Shown here piece by piece: positions 16,344 to 24,393 of a stretch of 40,637 nucleotides of DNA. Both the position numbers and the translations under genes were made by a program. The notes under the pieces are model-generated. The model saw nothing but the letters and a program-made list of their open reading frames with translations. It searched no databases and was not told the DNA's origin. How positions within the stretch are numbered: the stretch's first letter is position 1; every line of letters begins with the position of its first letter. Origin of the DNA: DASZVN01 sp035547055 (lineage in GTDB: Bacteria; Pseudomonadota; Alphaproteobacteria; Rhizobiales; Methylopilaceae); assembly GCA_035547055.1 (NCBI GenBank), contig DASZVN010000203.1:1-40637 (forward strand). The letters are read 5' to 3'.

Positions 16344-18320
16344 TCAGGGGTTCATGGTCGAGGCGAGCCACAGCGTCAGCGCCGGGAAGGCGACGAGCAG
16401 CACGAGCTTCACGAGGTCGGCGACGACGAAGGGCGCGACGCCCTTGTAGATCGTCGCCATCGGCACGTCGGGCTGCAGGCTCTTCAGGACGAAGACGTTG
16501 AGCCCGAGCGGCGGGTGGATCAATCCGGTCTCGACGACGCAGAGATTGATCACGCCCCACCACAGGATGTCGTAGCCGAGGTTCAGCACCAGCGGCGTCA
16601 CAATCGGCACGGTGATGACCATCACCGCGAACGACTCCATCAGCGAGCCCAGCGCGAGATAGATCACCAGGATCACGGCGATGATCGCGACCGGCGCCCA
16701 GTTGAGGTGGCTGAGGAATTCGGTCGCGGTCTGGGTGAGGGCGCTGACGCCGACGAAGAAGGAGAAGATCTGCGCGCCGAAGATCAGGCCGTAGATCAGC
16801 GCGGTGGTGGCGGTGGTCTCGGCCATCACGTGCCAGAAGGCGCGGCCGCGGAGCTTGCCGCGGAAAAGCGCGCAGAGGAACGCCTCGAACGCGCCGACCG
16901 CCGCCGCTTCGGTCGCGGTGAAGACGCCCGAATAGATGCCGCCGAGCACCGAGCCGAACAGCAGCGCCGCCGGACCGCACCGCTTCAGCGCGGCGAGGAG
17001 CTGGCCCTTCTCCTCCACCCGGCTCACGGGGGCCGAGGCGGGCGAGACTTTCACGTAGAGCATCACCGTCAGGAAATAGAGCGCGACCGCGATCAGCCCC
17101 GGCACGATGGCAGCGACGAAGAGCTGGCCGATCGAGGCTTCCGACAGCAACGCGAACAGGATCAGCGGCCCGGACGCCGGCGGCATCAGCGCGCCGAGCG
17201 TGCCGCCGGCGGCGCAGCAGCCGGTGGCGAAGGCGGGCGAATAGCCGCGCGCCCGCATCTCCGGCAGCGACACCTTGCCGATGACGACGGCGGTCGCCAT
17301 GGAGGAGCCGGTCAGCGAGCCGAAGCCGGCGCAGCCGCCGATGGTGGCGAGCGCGAGGCCGCCGCGGAAGCGGCCGAGCACGACATGGGCGAGGCGGTAG
17401 ACGTCCTCCGAGATGTTCGAGGCGGCGGCGAAGCTGCCCATCATCAGGAACAGCGGCAGGGTCGCGACCTGGCTGTTGGTGAGGAAGCCGGTGACCTCGG
17501 TGGTGGCGGCGCTCATGGCCGGCTGCCAGCCGGTGAAGAGCGCGGCGGCGAGAACGCCGGCGACGCCCATCACCGCGGCGATCGGGATCAGCGCGAGAGT
17601 GAGCAGCCACATCACCACGAAGGCGATCGTGACGGCCGCGCCGACATGGCCCTGTGCCCAGGCCGAGAGCGGCGTGAAATCGGCGATGCCCCAGGCCAGC
17701 GCGACGGCGACGGCGAGGACCGCGATCGCCGCGCCGAGCCAGGCCGCCGGCGACCGCGCGAGGCCGAGCGCGGCGGCGCGGCGGGCGGCGTTCAGCGTGA
17801 TGACGGCCTGCACCACCGAGCCGTAGGCGAACAGCGCCCCGACCGCCCACATGAACGGGGCTTGCGGCCAGCGCAGGATGACGGTGACGCGATGCTGGGC
17901 GTCGAGATAGTCGCCGAAGGCGGCGATGCGCCAGGCCAGGACGCCATAGAAGGCCAGCATGAAGAGGTGGCCGACGACCTCGAGCCAGGCCTCGGTGCGC
18001 CGCGACAGGTGGCGCGAGACGAGGTCGATGCGGAGGTTGACGCCGCGGGCGAGCCCGGCCGGGATGCAGGCGGCGATCGCCACCGCGAAGACCTGCTCGA
18101 CGACCTCGTTCAGCGCCGGGATCGGCGAATTGGCGAGCCAGCGCAGCAGGACGTCGGCCATGGTCAGCGCGGCGACGGCCAGCATGCCGGTGACGCAGAC
18201 GACCGCGATCATTTCGGACAGCGTGCCGAGCCGCACCTCGAGCCGGTCGAGCGGGCCGCGAGTGGCCGTCGTCACCGGCTCGCCGACCGTCGCGATGATC
18301 GTTTCGACCTCGTCGGTCAT
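16344..18320 (-). CDS. Fused TRAP transporter permease (DctQ-DctM)
   Basis: A 658-residue inner-membrane protein joining the small (DctQ, about residues 25-180) and large (DctM, about 190-658) TRAP subunits. The large part carries TNSQVATLPLFLMMGSFAAAS, GGCAGFGSLTGSSMATAVVIGKVSLPEMRARGY and GTLGALMPPASGPLI, hallmark DctM segments. TRAP systems import organic acids using an ion gradient. Its binding protein is encoded at 19729-20754, separated by an extradiol dioxygenase gene, all on the minus strand. The ATG at 18320 has only a weak ribosome site (GACGGG). A 165-bp palindromic element lies just upstream. Confidence 0.93.
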   Translation of the reverse strand: MTDEVETIIATVGEPVTTATRGPLDRLEVRLGTLSEMIAVVCVTGMLAVAALTMADVLLRWLANSPIPALNEVVEQVFAVAIAACIPAGLARGVNLRIDLVSRHLSRRTEAWLEVVGHLFMLAFYGVLAWRIAAFGDYLDAQHRVTVILRWPQAPFMWAVGALFAYGSVVQAVITLNAARRAAALGLARSPAAWLGAAIAVLAVAVALAWGIADFTPLSAWAQGHVGAAVTIAFVVMWLLTLALIPIAAVMGVAGVLAAALFTGWQPAMSAATTEVTGFLTNSQVATLPLFLMMGSFAAASNISEDVYRLAHVVLGRFRGGLALATIGGCAGFGSLTGSSMATAVVIGKVSLPEMRARGYSPAFATGCCAAGGTLGALMPPASGPLILFALLSEASIGQLFVAAIVPGLIAVALYFLTVMLYVKVSPASAPVSRVEEKGQLLAALKRCGPAALLFGSVLGGIYSGVFTATEAAAVGAFEAFLCALFRGKLRGRAFWHVMAETTATTALIYGLIFGAQIFSFFVGVSALTQTATEFLSHLNWAPVAIIAVILVIYLALGSLMESFAVMVITVPIVTPLVLNLGYDILWWGVINLCVVETGLIHPPLGLNVFVLKSLQPDVPMATIYKGVAPFVVADLVKLVLLVAFPALTLWLASTMNP

Positions 18321-18335
18321 GACCGCCGACCCGTC

Positions 18336-18500
18336 CTGTCATCCGGGCCGCAGGTCGGGCTTGCCCGACTTGCGCTTCCACGTGGCGAACTCGCGAACAC
18401 GCGAGTTCGCATGCGCAGCGGAGAGCCGGGATCCGAGGCCGGGCGCGGCGCCATGGACCCGGATCCCGGATCGCGGCTTTCGCGGCGTCCGGGATGACAG
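18336..18500. repeat. 165-bp intergenic palindromic element with terminal inverted repeats
   Basis: The ends CTGTCATCCGGGC and GTCCGGGATGACAG are near-complementary. Inside lie nested inverted repeats: GTCGGGC-TT-GCCCGAC; an 11-bp perfect stem at 18385-18410; and CCGGGATCCG paired with CGGATCCCGG. It fills most of the gap between the extradiol dioxygenase and TRAP permease genes and encodes no plausible protein. It resembles the small mobile or RNA-stabilising palindromes common in alphaproteobacteria. Confidence 0.65.
18385..18410. terminator. Perfect 11-bp hairpin inside the palindromic element
   Basis: GCGAACTCGCG and CGCGAGTTCGC pair perfectly around an AACA tetraloop. No T-tract follows on either strand, so it may stabilise or process mRNA between dioxygenase and TRAP permease genes rather than terminate. 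Confidence 0.5.
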
Positions 18501-18526
18501 GCGGAGGCCGGATTCGGGGACACGGG

Positions 18527-19492
18527 CTATCGGCTTTCCGCAGTCTCGGCGACGCTCGGGATGCGGCCTTCGATGACCGTCATGTCGCGGGGCGCCCGCG
18601 CCGCCGCATCGGGAAGCTGCGCCAGCCAGTGGATGTGGCCATAGGCGTTCGACCACAGCCGCGGCTGCCAGTCGTCGGTGAGGTAGTCGCCGTCGGCGGA
18701 GTATTCGGCCTGCCCGCCGGCTGGGCACTTCATGTAGTAGAACAGGTAGGACGAGATGCGGTGGCGGCCGAGGCCCTGCTCGCTGGCCCAGCCGCGGCGC
18801 TGCATGTCGTCGGCACCGGCCATCAGCTCGTCGATATTGTCGACCCCGAAGGCGACGTGGCTGAAGATCAGCCGCGGCGTCTTGATGAAGAACAGGTTGT
18901 GGTGGTCGGCGCGCCCGTCGCAGCGCAGGAACTTGCCGACGCCCTTCATCACGTCGCTGGTGCGGAAGCCGAGCCGCTCCGTGTAGAAGTCGATGCCCTT
19001 GTCGATCTCGGGGATGCCGAAGACGACGTGGATGATGATCTTGGGCCTCGCCTCGTCGTACCAGTTGCGATGGCGGTTCCAGCGCTTGACGTCGGCCGGG
19101 TTGTTTTCGACCGAGGGTGCGAACTCCGGCATCTGCCGCCGGAACACGCGAAAGCCGATCGCGATGCCCTGGTCGTCACGGGTGTGGAGCGTGCCGCCGG
19201 CATCGACCGCGACGTCGCGGTCGCGGACGAGGTCCGCACGGATCGCCTCGAGCGCCGCGGAGCTGTCGACGCCCCAGATCACCTCGCGCGGGCCGTTGCC
19301 GGCAAGGAACGGCGCCGGCAGCGCCGGGTCGTCGGCCCGCCGCAGCACGATGGACGAGCCCTCGGGCAGGCGGAAGACGTGGCCGTCGGCCGCCCGCGTT
19401 TCCGCGACCAGGCCGAAATCGGTGAAGAAGCGCGCCGCCGTGTCGAGGTCGTCGACGCCGTAGACGAGCGATTCGACGCCGAGAATGCTCAT
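18527..19492 (-). CDS. Type I extradiol ring-cleavage dioxygenase (VOC superfamily), copy 1
   Basis: A 321-residue two-domain VOC protein. The C-terminal domain has the 2-His-1-Glu iron set: His155 (IIHVVFG), His212 (FSHVAFGVDN) and Glu263 (AEYSADGDY). Second-shell catalytic residues are also at the spacing known from BphC: His197 (15 before His212), His244 and Tyr253 (9 later), with Glu263 10 after that. Extradiol cleavage of a catechol-like ring is therefore well supported. ATG 19492 follows GGGTAAGGAC; an upstream start would add 10 Lys/Gly-rich residues. It lies between the TRAP binding-protein and TRAP permease genes, linking uptake and ring opening. Confidence 0.9.
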   Translation of the reverse strand: MSILGVESLVYGVDDLDTAARFFTDFGLVAETRAADGHVFRLPEGSSIVLRRADDPALPAPFLAGNGPREVIWGVDSSAALEAIRADLVRDRDVAVDAGGTLHTRDDQGIAIGFRVFRRQMPEFAPSVENNPADVKRWNRHRNWYDEARPKIIIHVVFGIPEIDKGIDFYTERLGFRTSDVMKGVGKFLRCDGRADHHNLFFIKTPRLIFSHVAFGVDNIDELMAGADDMQRRGWASEQGLGRHRISSYLFYYMKCPAGGQAEYSADGDYLTDDWQPRLWSNAYGHIHWLAQLPDAAARAPRDMTVIEGRIPSVAETAESR

Positions 19493-19517
19493 GTCCTTAC
19501 CCTTCTTGCCGCCCGCC

Positions 19518-19546
19518 GTCATTGCGAGCGAAGCGAAGCAATCCAG
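19518..19546. repeat. Short intergenic repeat of the GTCATTGCGAGCG type
   Basis: A 29-base stretch containing GCGAGCGAAGCGAAGC, ending AATCCAG. From memory this is a sequence often seen between genes in alphaproteobacteria. It begins with the GTCAT head shared by other palindromes in this window. Only one copy is seen here. Confidence 0.5.
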
Positions 19547-19572
19547 CGGCGGCGTGCTCCGGCTTCTCCGCC

Positions 19573-19655
19573 GTCATGCCCGGGCTTGGCCCGGGCATCC
19601 ACGCTTTGGCGGCGGTTGCAAACTCGTGGAGGGCCGGGCCAAGCCCGGCCATGAC
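19573..19655. repeat. 83-bp palindromic intergenic repeat, copy 1
   Basis: Two 31-base arms, 19573-19603 and 19625-19655, are inverted copies matching at 28 of 31 positions. Each starts or ends GTCATG/CATGAC, and each is itself palindromic around GGGCTTGGCCC. It lies between the TRAP binding protein and dioxygenase genes. A related element of almost the same length is at 27860-27943. Confidence 0.7.
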
Positions 19656-19728
19656 GGGCGCGGTGGCTTGCCGCTCCTGGGTTGCTTCGTCGCCTCGCCC
19701 CGCGCCAAAGACAGGCGGGCCAATGCCC

Positions 19729-20754
19729 TCACTTCCCTTCGGCGTCGACCTTGGCAACCTCGTCGCGCAGCGCCTGGAGCACCTTGTCGGCGCCGGGCGT
19801 GGACTTCTCCCAATTGGCCACCACCGGCTCGATCTTGGCCTTCCAGCGCGCGTATTCGTCGGCCGGCAGCGTCACGATGGTATGGCCCTTCTCGCCACGG
19901 AGCTTCTCCAGGGCGTCGTGCTGCTGCGAATCCCACAGCTTGCCGAAGGCGCGGGTCGCCGCCTCGCCGGAATTCTCGTCGATCGCCTTCTTCGCCGCGG
20001 CCGGCAGCGCGTCCCATTTCTTCTTCGACATGAAGATCATGGCGACGCCGCCGCCAAGCGGCGCGTCGAGGTGGAAATGCGTCACCTCGTCGAGCTTGAA
20101 CGGGTCGAACGCGGTCCACGGCATGAAGACGCCGTCGACGGTGCGGCGCTGGAGCGCCTCGTACATTTCGCCGACGTTCAGCGAGATCGGCGTCGCCCCG
20201 AGCGCCTCGGCCGTCGCCGTGGTGACGCGGTTCGATGCCTGGATCTTCTTGCCCTTGAGGTCGGCGAGCGTGTGCACCTCGGCCCGCGCCATCTGCAGCC
20301 CGGCCTGGGGCAGGGCGATCAGCATCAGCGGATGGACCTGGTCGAACTCGTGGCCGAAATCGCCCCGCGCGTACATGCGCCAGAGCGCGACCGCGGTGTC
20401 CTCGCTGTGCTGCACGACGAAGGGCAGGTCGCCGACCCCGAGCAGGGGGAACTGGCCGGCGGCATAGGCGGGGATGCCCCAGGCGATCTGGACGACGTCG
20501 CTCTGGACGCGGTCGTAGACGTTGAGGTTGTTCGCGATGCTGTAGCCGTCGAAGCGGTCGACGTGGATGACGCCCTTGCCGGCCTCGTTGATGCGCTCGA
20601 CCCAGGGCGCGATGAAGAGCTTCGTCATCACCCAGTTGGGCGGCGCGAGGGTGACGAACTTGAGATGCGTCTCCTCTGCCTGCGCGCCCGCCGTCGACAG
20701 CAGCGAGGCCGCCGCGAGCAGGGCCGCCGCGCCAAACGACCTGAGCTTGCCCAT
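19729..20754 (-). CDS. TRAP transporter periplasmic substrate-binding protein (DctP family)
   Basis: A 341-residue exported binding protein with a signal peptide (Lys-Arg, long Ala/Leu core, cleavage probably after AQA at residue 26). Family features include LKFVTLAPPNWVMTK at the first strand, PLLGVGDLPFVV and LADLKGKKIQASNR. In DctP proteins an Arg in the KIR position usually binds the ligand carboxylate; here that place reads KIQ, with Arg176 four residues on, so ligand binding may differ. ATG 20754 follows GGGAGGGG. The partner is the fused permease at 16344-18320. Expected ligand is an organic, possibly aromatic, acid. Confidence 0.92.
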   Translation of the reverse strand: MGKLRSFGAAALLAAASLLSTAGAQAEETHLKFVTLAPPNWVMTKLFIAPWVERINEAGKGVIHVDRFDGYSIANNLNVYDRVQSDVVQIAWGIPAYAAGQFPLLGVGDLPFVVQHSEDTAVALWRMYARGDFGHEFDQVHPLMLIALPQAGLQMARAEVHTLADLKGKKIQASNRVTTATAEALGATPISLNVGEMYEALQRRTVDGVFMPWTAFDPFKLDEVTHFHLDAPLGGGVAMIFMSKKKWDALPAAAKKAIDENSGEAATRAFGKLWDSQQHDALEKLRGEKGHTIVTLPADEYARWKAKIEPVVANWEKSTPGADKVLQALRDEVAKVDAEGK

Positions 20755-20832
20755 CCATCCCCTCCCTTGGGCACGGGCGGACCGCCCGTTCACCGTGCGC
20801 GGCGCCGTCCGTTCGTGTCCGAACCGTCGCGC

Positions 20833-20861
20833 ATTGCAGGCTGCAATCATGGAGGAGTCAA
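20833..20861 (-). promoter_or_regulatory. Promoter of the TRAP binding-protein gene with palindromic operator over the -10
   Basis: Reading the minus strand, TTGACT (20861-20856), a 17-base spacer and TGCAAT (20838-20833) form a good sigma-70 promoter about 80 bp before the ATG at 20754. A perfect 15-bp palindrome, ATTGCAG-G-CTGCAAT (20833-20847), covers the -10, so a repressor bound there would block transcription. Its protein partner is unknown. Confidence 0.6.
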
Positions 20862-20913
20862 TAGAGTAGGGCCTGCCGTCAGGCGGGCCACCCGGCGGGC
20901 CGACGCCGCAGAA

Positions 20914-21996
20914 TCACCGCCCGGAAGCGGCCGCGGCGCCGAGGCCGAGGAGCGCGGCCGCGTTGCCGCCCAGCACCCGCTCACGAACCTCGTCGGGCAG
21001 CGTGGAGACGAAGCCGACCGGGTCCTCTTCCGCCATGTCGAAGGGGAAATCCGTGCCGAGCAGGACGTGGTCGGCGCCGTATTTCTCGACCACCCAGCGG
21101 AGCTGGTCGGAATCGAACATCACCGTGTCGAAATAGAGCTTGCGGAGCCAGTGGCTCGGCGGCTTCGTGATGTTCTGGCGGCCGTCCGCACGGGCGGCGA
21201 AGACATGGTCCATGCGGCCGATATAGGTCGGCAGGTAGCCGCCGCCGTGGGCGACGCAGATCTTGAGGCCGGGGTGCCGCTCCAGGACGCCGCCGAAGAT
21301 CAGGTGGCCGATCGCGATCGTCGATTCCAGCGGATTGCCGATGACGTTGTTGAAATAATGCTCGCTGAGCCGCTCGCCGTGGGTGAAGCCGAGCGGGTGG
21401 AGGAAGATCAGCGTGCCGAGCTCCTCCGCCGCCGCGAAGAACGGTCGGAACTCCGGGTCGGCCAGCTCGCGGCCTTCCACGTTCGAGGAGATCTCGATGC
21501 CGCGGAGGCCGAGCTCGCGCACGGCGCGCCGCAACTCCTCGACGGCGAGCGCCGGCGCCTGCAGCGGCACCGTGCCGAGGCCGACGAAACGGCCGGGATG
21601 GCGTCCGACCGCCTCCGCGATGCGGTCGTTGACGAGGCGGGCGAGCTCGCGCCCGAGCTCCGGCGGCGCCCAGTAATGATACTGGCCGGGCGAAGGGGAG
21701 ACCGCCTGGACGTCGACGCCCATGCGGTCCATGTCGGCCAGGCGCGCCTCGAGCGAGGCGAGTTTCGCCGCAATCCCCTGGAACTGGGTGCGGTTGACCT
21801 CGCGGGTCAGCGCCGAGCTGAAGCTGTCGGCGAAGCCGCCCTGCGGGCGTTGCGCCGCGACCAGGGCGTCCGCCTCCGGCACCGACAGATGGCAATGGAT
21901 GTCGACGACGCGGGTGCGGCCACGTGCGCGGACGGCGGCGCCGCCGGCGCCAGCGCCGGTTTCCGGCGCGCGCGGCGTGCAGGTGAAGAGCTCCAT
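20914..21996 (-). CDS. ACMSD-like amidohydrolase/decarboxylase
   Basis: A 360-residue amidohydrolase-2 family protein whose metal-site pattern fits alpha-amino-beta-carboxymuconate-semialdehyde decarboxylase (ACMSD). His34 and His36 lie in VDIHCHLSVP, His200 in IFLHPLGF, His250 in VAHGGGYLP and Asp316 in GTDFPFDM. The spacings 36-200-250-316 are close to those of ACMSD (11-177-228-294). ACMSD relatives decarboxylate meta-cleavage products or hydroxylated aromatic acids, which fits the extradiol dioxygenases here. ATG 21996 lies 10 bp after the fumarylacetoacetase gene in the same operon. The exact substrate is not known. Confidence 0.9.
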   Translation of the reverse strand: MELFTCTPRAPETGAGAGGAAVRARGRTRVVDIHCHLSVPEADALVAAQRPQGGFADSFSSALTREVNRTQFQGIAAKLASLEARLADMDRMGVDVQAVSPSPGQYHYWAPPELGRELARLVNDRIAEAVGRHPGRFVGLGTVPLQAPALAVEELRRAVRELGLRGIEISSNVEGRELADPEFRPFFAAAEELGTLIFLHPLGFTHGERLSEHYFNNVIGNPLESTIAIGHLIFGGVLERHPGLKICVAHGGGYLPTYIGRMDHVFAARADGRQNITKPPSHWLRKLYFDTVMFDSDQLRWVVEKYGADHVLLGTDFPFDMAEEDPVGFVSTLPDEVRERVLGGNAAALLGLGAAAASGR

Positions 21997-22006
21997 CGGG
22001 CGCCTC

Positions 22007-23326
22007 TCAGTGCGCAGCCGGCCACGCCGGGGCGGGGGCGATGCGGCCGCGGCACTCGCCGAAGCCGATCGACGCAAAGCCCTCGCGGGATGCGCGGGCG
22101 CGGAAGATCACCTCGTCGCCGTCTTCGAGCCAGGTGCGTTCCTCGCCGCCGGGCAGCACGAAGGCGACGGTGCCGCGCTGGCTGATCTCGGCGAGGCAGG
22201 CGCGGCTGTCGTCGGTCGGCCCGGAGACGGTGCCCGAGCCGAACAGGTCTCCGGGGCGGAGGTTGCAGCCGTTGCTGGCGTGATGGGTCAGCATCTGGGC
22301 GAAGGTCCAGTACATCAGGCGGAACCCGGCGCGCGTCAGCCGATGCGGCGGCTCGTGTCGGGCCCGCATCGCCGCCGTCGAGAACAGGGCGTCCATGACG
22401 ATGTCGAGGCCGCCGTGCTCCTGGTCGTCCGCGCTCGACAGATGCGGCAGCGGCCGCTCGGCCTCGGGCCGCGGCCGTGCCGCGACAGCGAACGGCAGGA
22501 GCGCATCCGCGGTCACGATCCAGGGCGAGATCGTGGTCGAGAGGCTCTTGCCGAGAAACGGCCCGAGCATCGATTCGAGGAACTGGATGCGGCGGGCCGA
22601 CCAGTCGTTCAGGAGGCAGTAGCCGAACAGCCGATCGGCCGCCGCCTCGATGGGGATCGGCGCGCCGAGGGCGTTCTCGCCGGCGACGAAGGCGCCGAGC
22701 TCCAGCTCGAAATCGAGCCACGGCTCGGGGCCGAAGGCGACCTTTTCGCCTTCGACCTCGCGCCAGACGCCGTTCGGCCGCCGCACCTCCTCGCCCGACA
22801 CCCGGACCGAGCTGGCGCGGCTGTTATAGGCGATCGGGATCTGGGTGAAAGCGGGCGGCAGGGCGTTGCGGCCCATCCGCAAGGTGTGGTCGGCCGAGGT
22901 CAGGAAATCGGTGAAGCCGCCGATCGCCGCCGGAAGCGCGAGCTCGGCCTCGGCGATCGGGACGAGCAGGCGCTCGCGGAGCGCCTTGGCACGGCCGCTG
23001 CCGGCGCCCCCTTCGCCGAGAAGGTCGAACAGGGCGAGCCGGAGCGCCCGCGCCGGCCCGCGGCCTTGGGCGAGCAGCGGGTTCAGCGTCGGTCCGGCCG
23101 CGGCCGCGGCTGCCGCCGCAGCGTCGCCCGCGAGCAGCCCGGCCTCGCGCAGCACGGCGAGGTCGACGACGAAGTCGCCGAGCGCGACGCCGGCCCGGTC
23201 GGGCTCGCCGCGCCGCCGGAAGATGCCGAGCGGCAGGTTCTGGACCGGAAAATCGGTGCCCTCGCGGTTGGCGCTCGGCTCCCAGCTTCGCGCGGCGCCG
23301 TCGTGGCTGCGGTCGAGCTGGATCAC
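22007..23326 (-). CDS. Fumarylacetoacetase (FAH) homologue
   Basis: A 439-residue protein matching full-length fumarylacetoacetate hydrolase. Near the N-terminus is the FAH leader segment PVQNLPLGIF. Catalytic residues fit mouse FAH: Asp140 and His147 (GGFTDFLTSADH), metal ligands Glu207 and Glu209 (DFELELG) and Asp241 (CLLNDWSARRIQ). GPFLGKSLSTTISPW and FGSGTVSGP are further family blocks. FAH cleaves a C-C bond in fumarylacetoacetate or related acylpyruvate-type ring-cleavage products. The GTG start overlaps the MetE-like stop by 4 bases (GTGA), so the two are translationally coupled. An Ala-rich stretch (about residues 69-77) is unusual. The true substrate may be a product of the neighbouring dioxygenases. 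Confidence 0.93.
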   Translation of the reverse strand: MIQLDRSHDGAARSWEPSANREGTDFPVQNLPLGIFRRRGEPDRAGVALGDFVVDLAVLREAGLLAGDAAAAAAAAAGPTLNPLLAQGRGPARALRLALFDLLGEGGAGSGRAKALRERLLVPIAEAELALPAAIGGFTDFLTSADHTLRMGRNALPPAFTQIPIAYNSRASSVRVSGEEVRRPNGVWREVEGEKVAFGPEPWLDFELELGAFVAGENALGAPIPIEAAADRLFGYCLLNDWSARRIQFLESMLGPFLGKSLSTTISPWIVTADALLPFAVAARPRPEAERPLPHLSSADDQEHGGLDIVMDALFSTAAMRARHEPPHRLTRAGFRLMYWTFAQMLTHHASNGCNLRPGDLFGSGTVSGPTDDSRACLAEISQRGTVAFVLPGGEERTWLEDGDEVIFRARASREGFASIGFGECRGRIAPAPAWPAAH

Positions 23327-24393
23327 GAGGGCGCTCCCGTCCGTGCCGGCTCGGCGGAACAGGCCGCGTGGACCTCGAGGAGCGACCTCACGAGATCGGG
23401 CGTTCGCTGTCGCGCGATCCCGCATTCGGTGGCGATGCCGAACGCCCGGGCATGCGGGGCCGCGGCCGCGATGCGCCGCCGGGTGGCCTCCGCGCCGTCG
23501 GAGTGGACGAGGCCCAGGAAGAGCTCGGTCGCGGGATTCAGGGCAAGCCGGTCGAGCGGCGCGAAATAGCCGTCGTCGTCGCGGCCTGCGGGGACGGGCA
23601 TGTGGACATAGGCCAGCGCGTGCGGCAGCCCGCCGGCCAGCGCATTCGCCATCTCGACCAGCTTGGCCGCGTCGCGCGGCTCGACGAAGTGCTTGGCGTC
23701 GAGATCGCCATAGCAGAGGTGGATGCCGAGCTCGACATCCTCCGGCACCGCTGCCGCGAGCCGCTTCAGCCGCGCCATCACCTCGGCCATCGGGTCGTCG
23801 AACGTCGGCGGACGGAAGAACGGCAGTTGGCCGTCGATCATGACCATCTCGTTGCAGACGTCGAACTGGATGCAGAGATCGCGGTGCGGGATCGCGGCCG
23901 CGATCCTGCCGATCTCGGCGATCATGGCGCGCTCGTAGGCGGCCTCGATCGCAAGCATGTCGGGGCCGCGGCAGAACGCGCTGATGACGGCGTAAGGTGT
24001 CGGCAGGCAGACCTGGAACCGGGCATCGGCCGGAATTTCGCCCGCCGCGCGGGCGGCGAGGAAATCCTCGTACGAGGCGCGGGCCTCGCGCGCGTAGCCG
24101 AGCTCTCCGAAATGGATGTCCGCGGCCTTCACCCCCGGCGCCAGCGCGAGCGGCTGGAAGCCCATTCCACTCGCGACGTCGGGCGGCCCAGCGCGGAGGT
24201 AGCCGTTGGCGCGGAGCAGCGGATATTGCCAACTGATCCAGAGCCGGCGTCCGCCGGGCTCGCCGTCGGGAATGCGGCCGAGCCGGCGGCCGAGCACGCG
24301 TCCAGCGGTCTGGAAGACTTCCGGCACCGAGTCCAGGGCGATGCTGCCGACGAGGTGGACCGAGCTGGGCTCGGCTGCAGTCGTGGCGGCCAT
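23323..24393 (-). CDS. MetE-like (cobalamin-independent methionine synthase II) family protein, copy 2
   Basis: A 356-residue homologue of the protein at 15291-16325, with the same candidate zinc ligands: His225 and Cys227 (IHLCYGD), Glu247 (LVEMAN) and Cys324 (ATECGIAR). No MetE N-terminal domain is present. ATG 24393 has GGAGGAG seven bases upstream. It is the first gene of the minus-strand catabolic operon, coupled by a 4-base overlap to the fumarylacetoacetase gene. A copy of the predicted LysR operator lies 67 bp before its start. Placement at the head of a ring-cleavage operon suggests a catabolic role, for instance demethylation of a methylated substrate, but this is only inference. 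Confidence 0.86.
   Translation of the reverse strand: MAATTAAEPSSVHLVGSIALDSVPEVFQTAGRVLGRRLGRIPDGEPGGRRLWISWQYPLLRANGYLRAGPPDVASGMGFQPLALAPGVKAADIHFGELGYAREARASYEDFLAARAAGEIPADARFQVCLPTPYAVISAFCRGPDMLAIEAAYERAMIAEIGRIAAAIPHRDLCIQFDVCNEMVMIDGQLPFFRPPTFDDPMAEVMARLKRLAAAVPEDVELGIHLCYGDLDAKHFVEPRDAAKLVEMANALAGGLPHALAYVHMPVPAGRDDDGYFAPLDRLALNPATELFLGLVHSDGAEATRRRIAAAAPHARAFGIATECGIARQRTPDLVRSLLEVHAACSAEPARTGAPS

Noticed and set aside
15244..18381. A very long minus-strand open frame (over 1000 codons) across the TRAP permease and MetE-like genes
   Set aside because: It is a GC-driven shadow frame, rich in Arg/Ala/Gly/Pro with no domain; the two real genes in another frame have clear motifs and starts.
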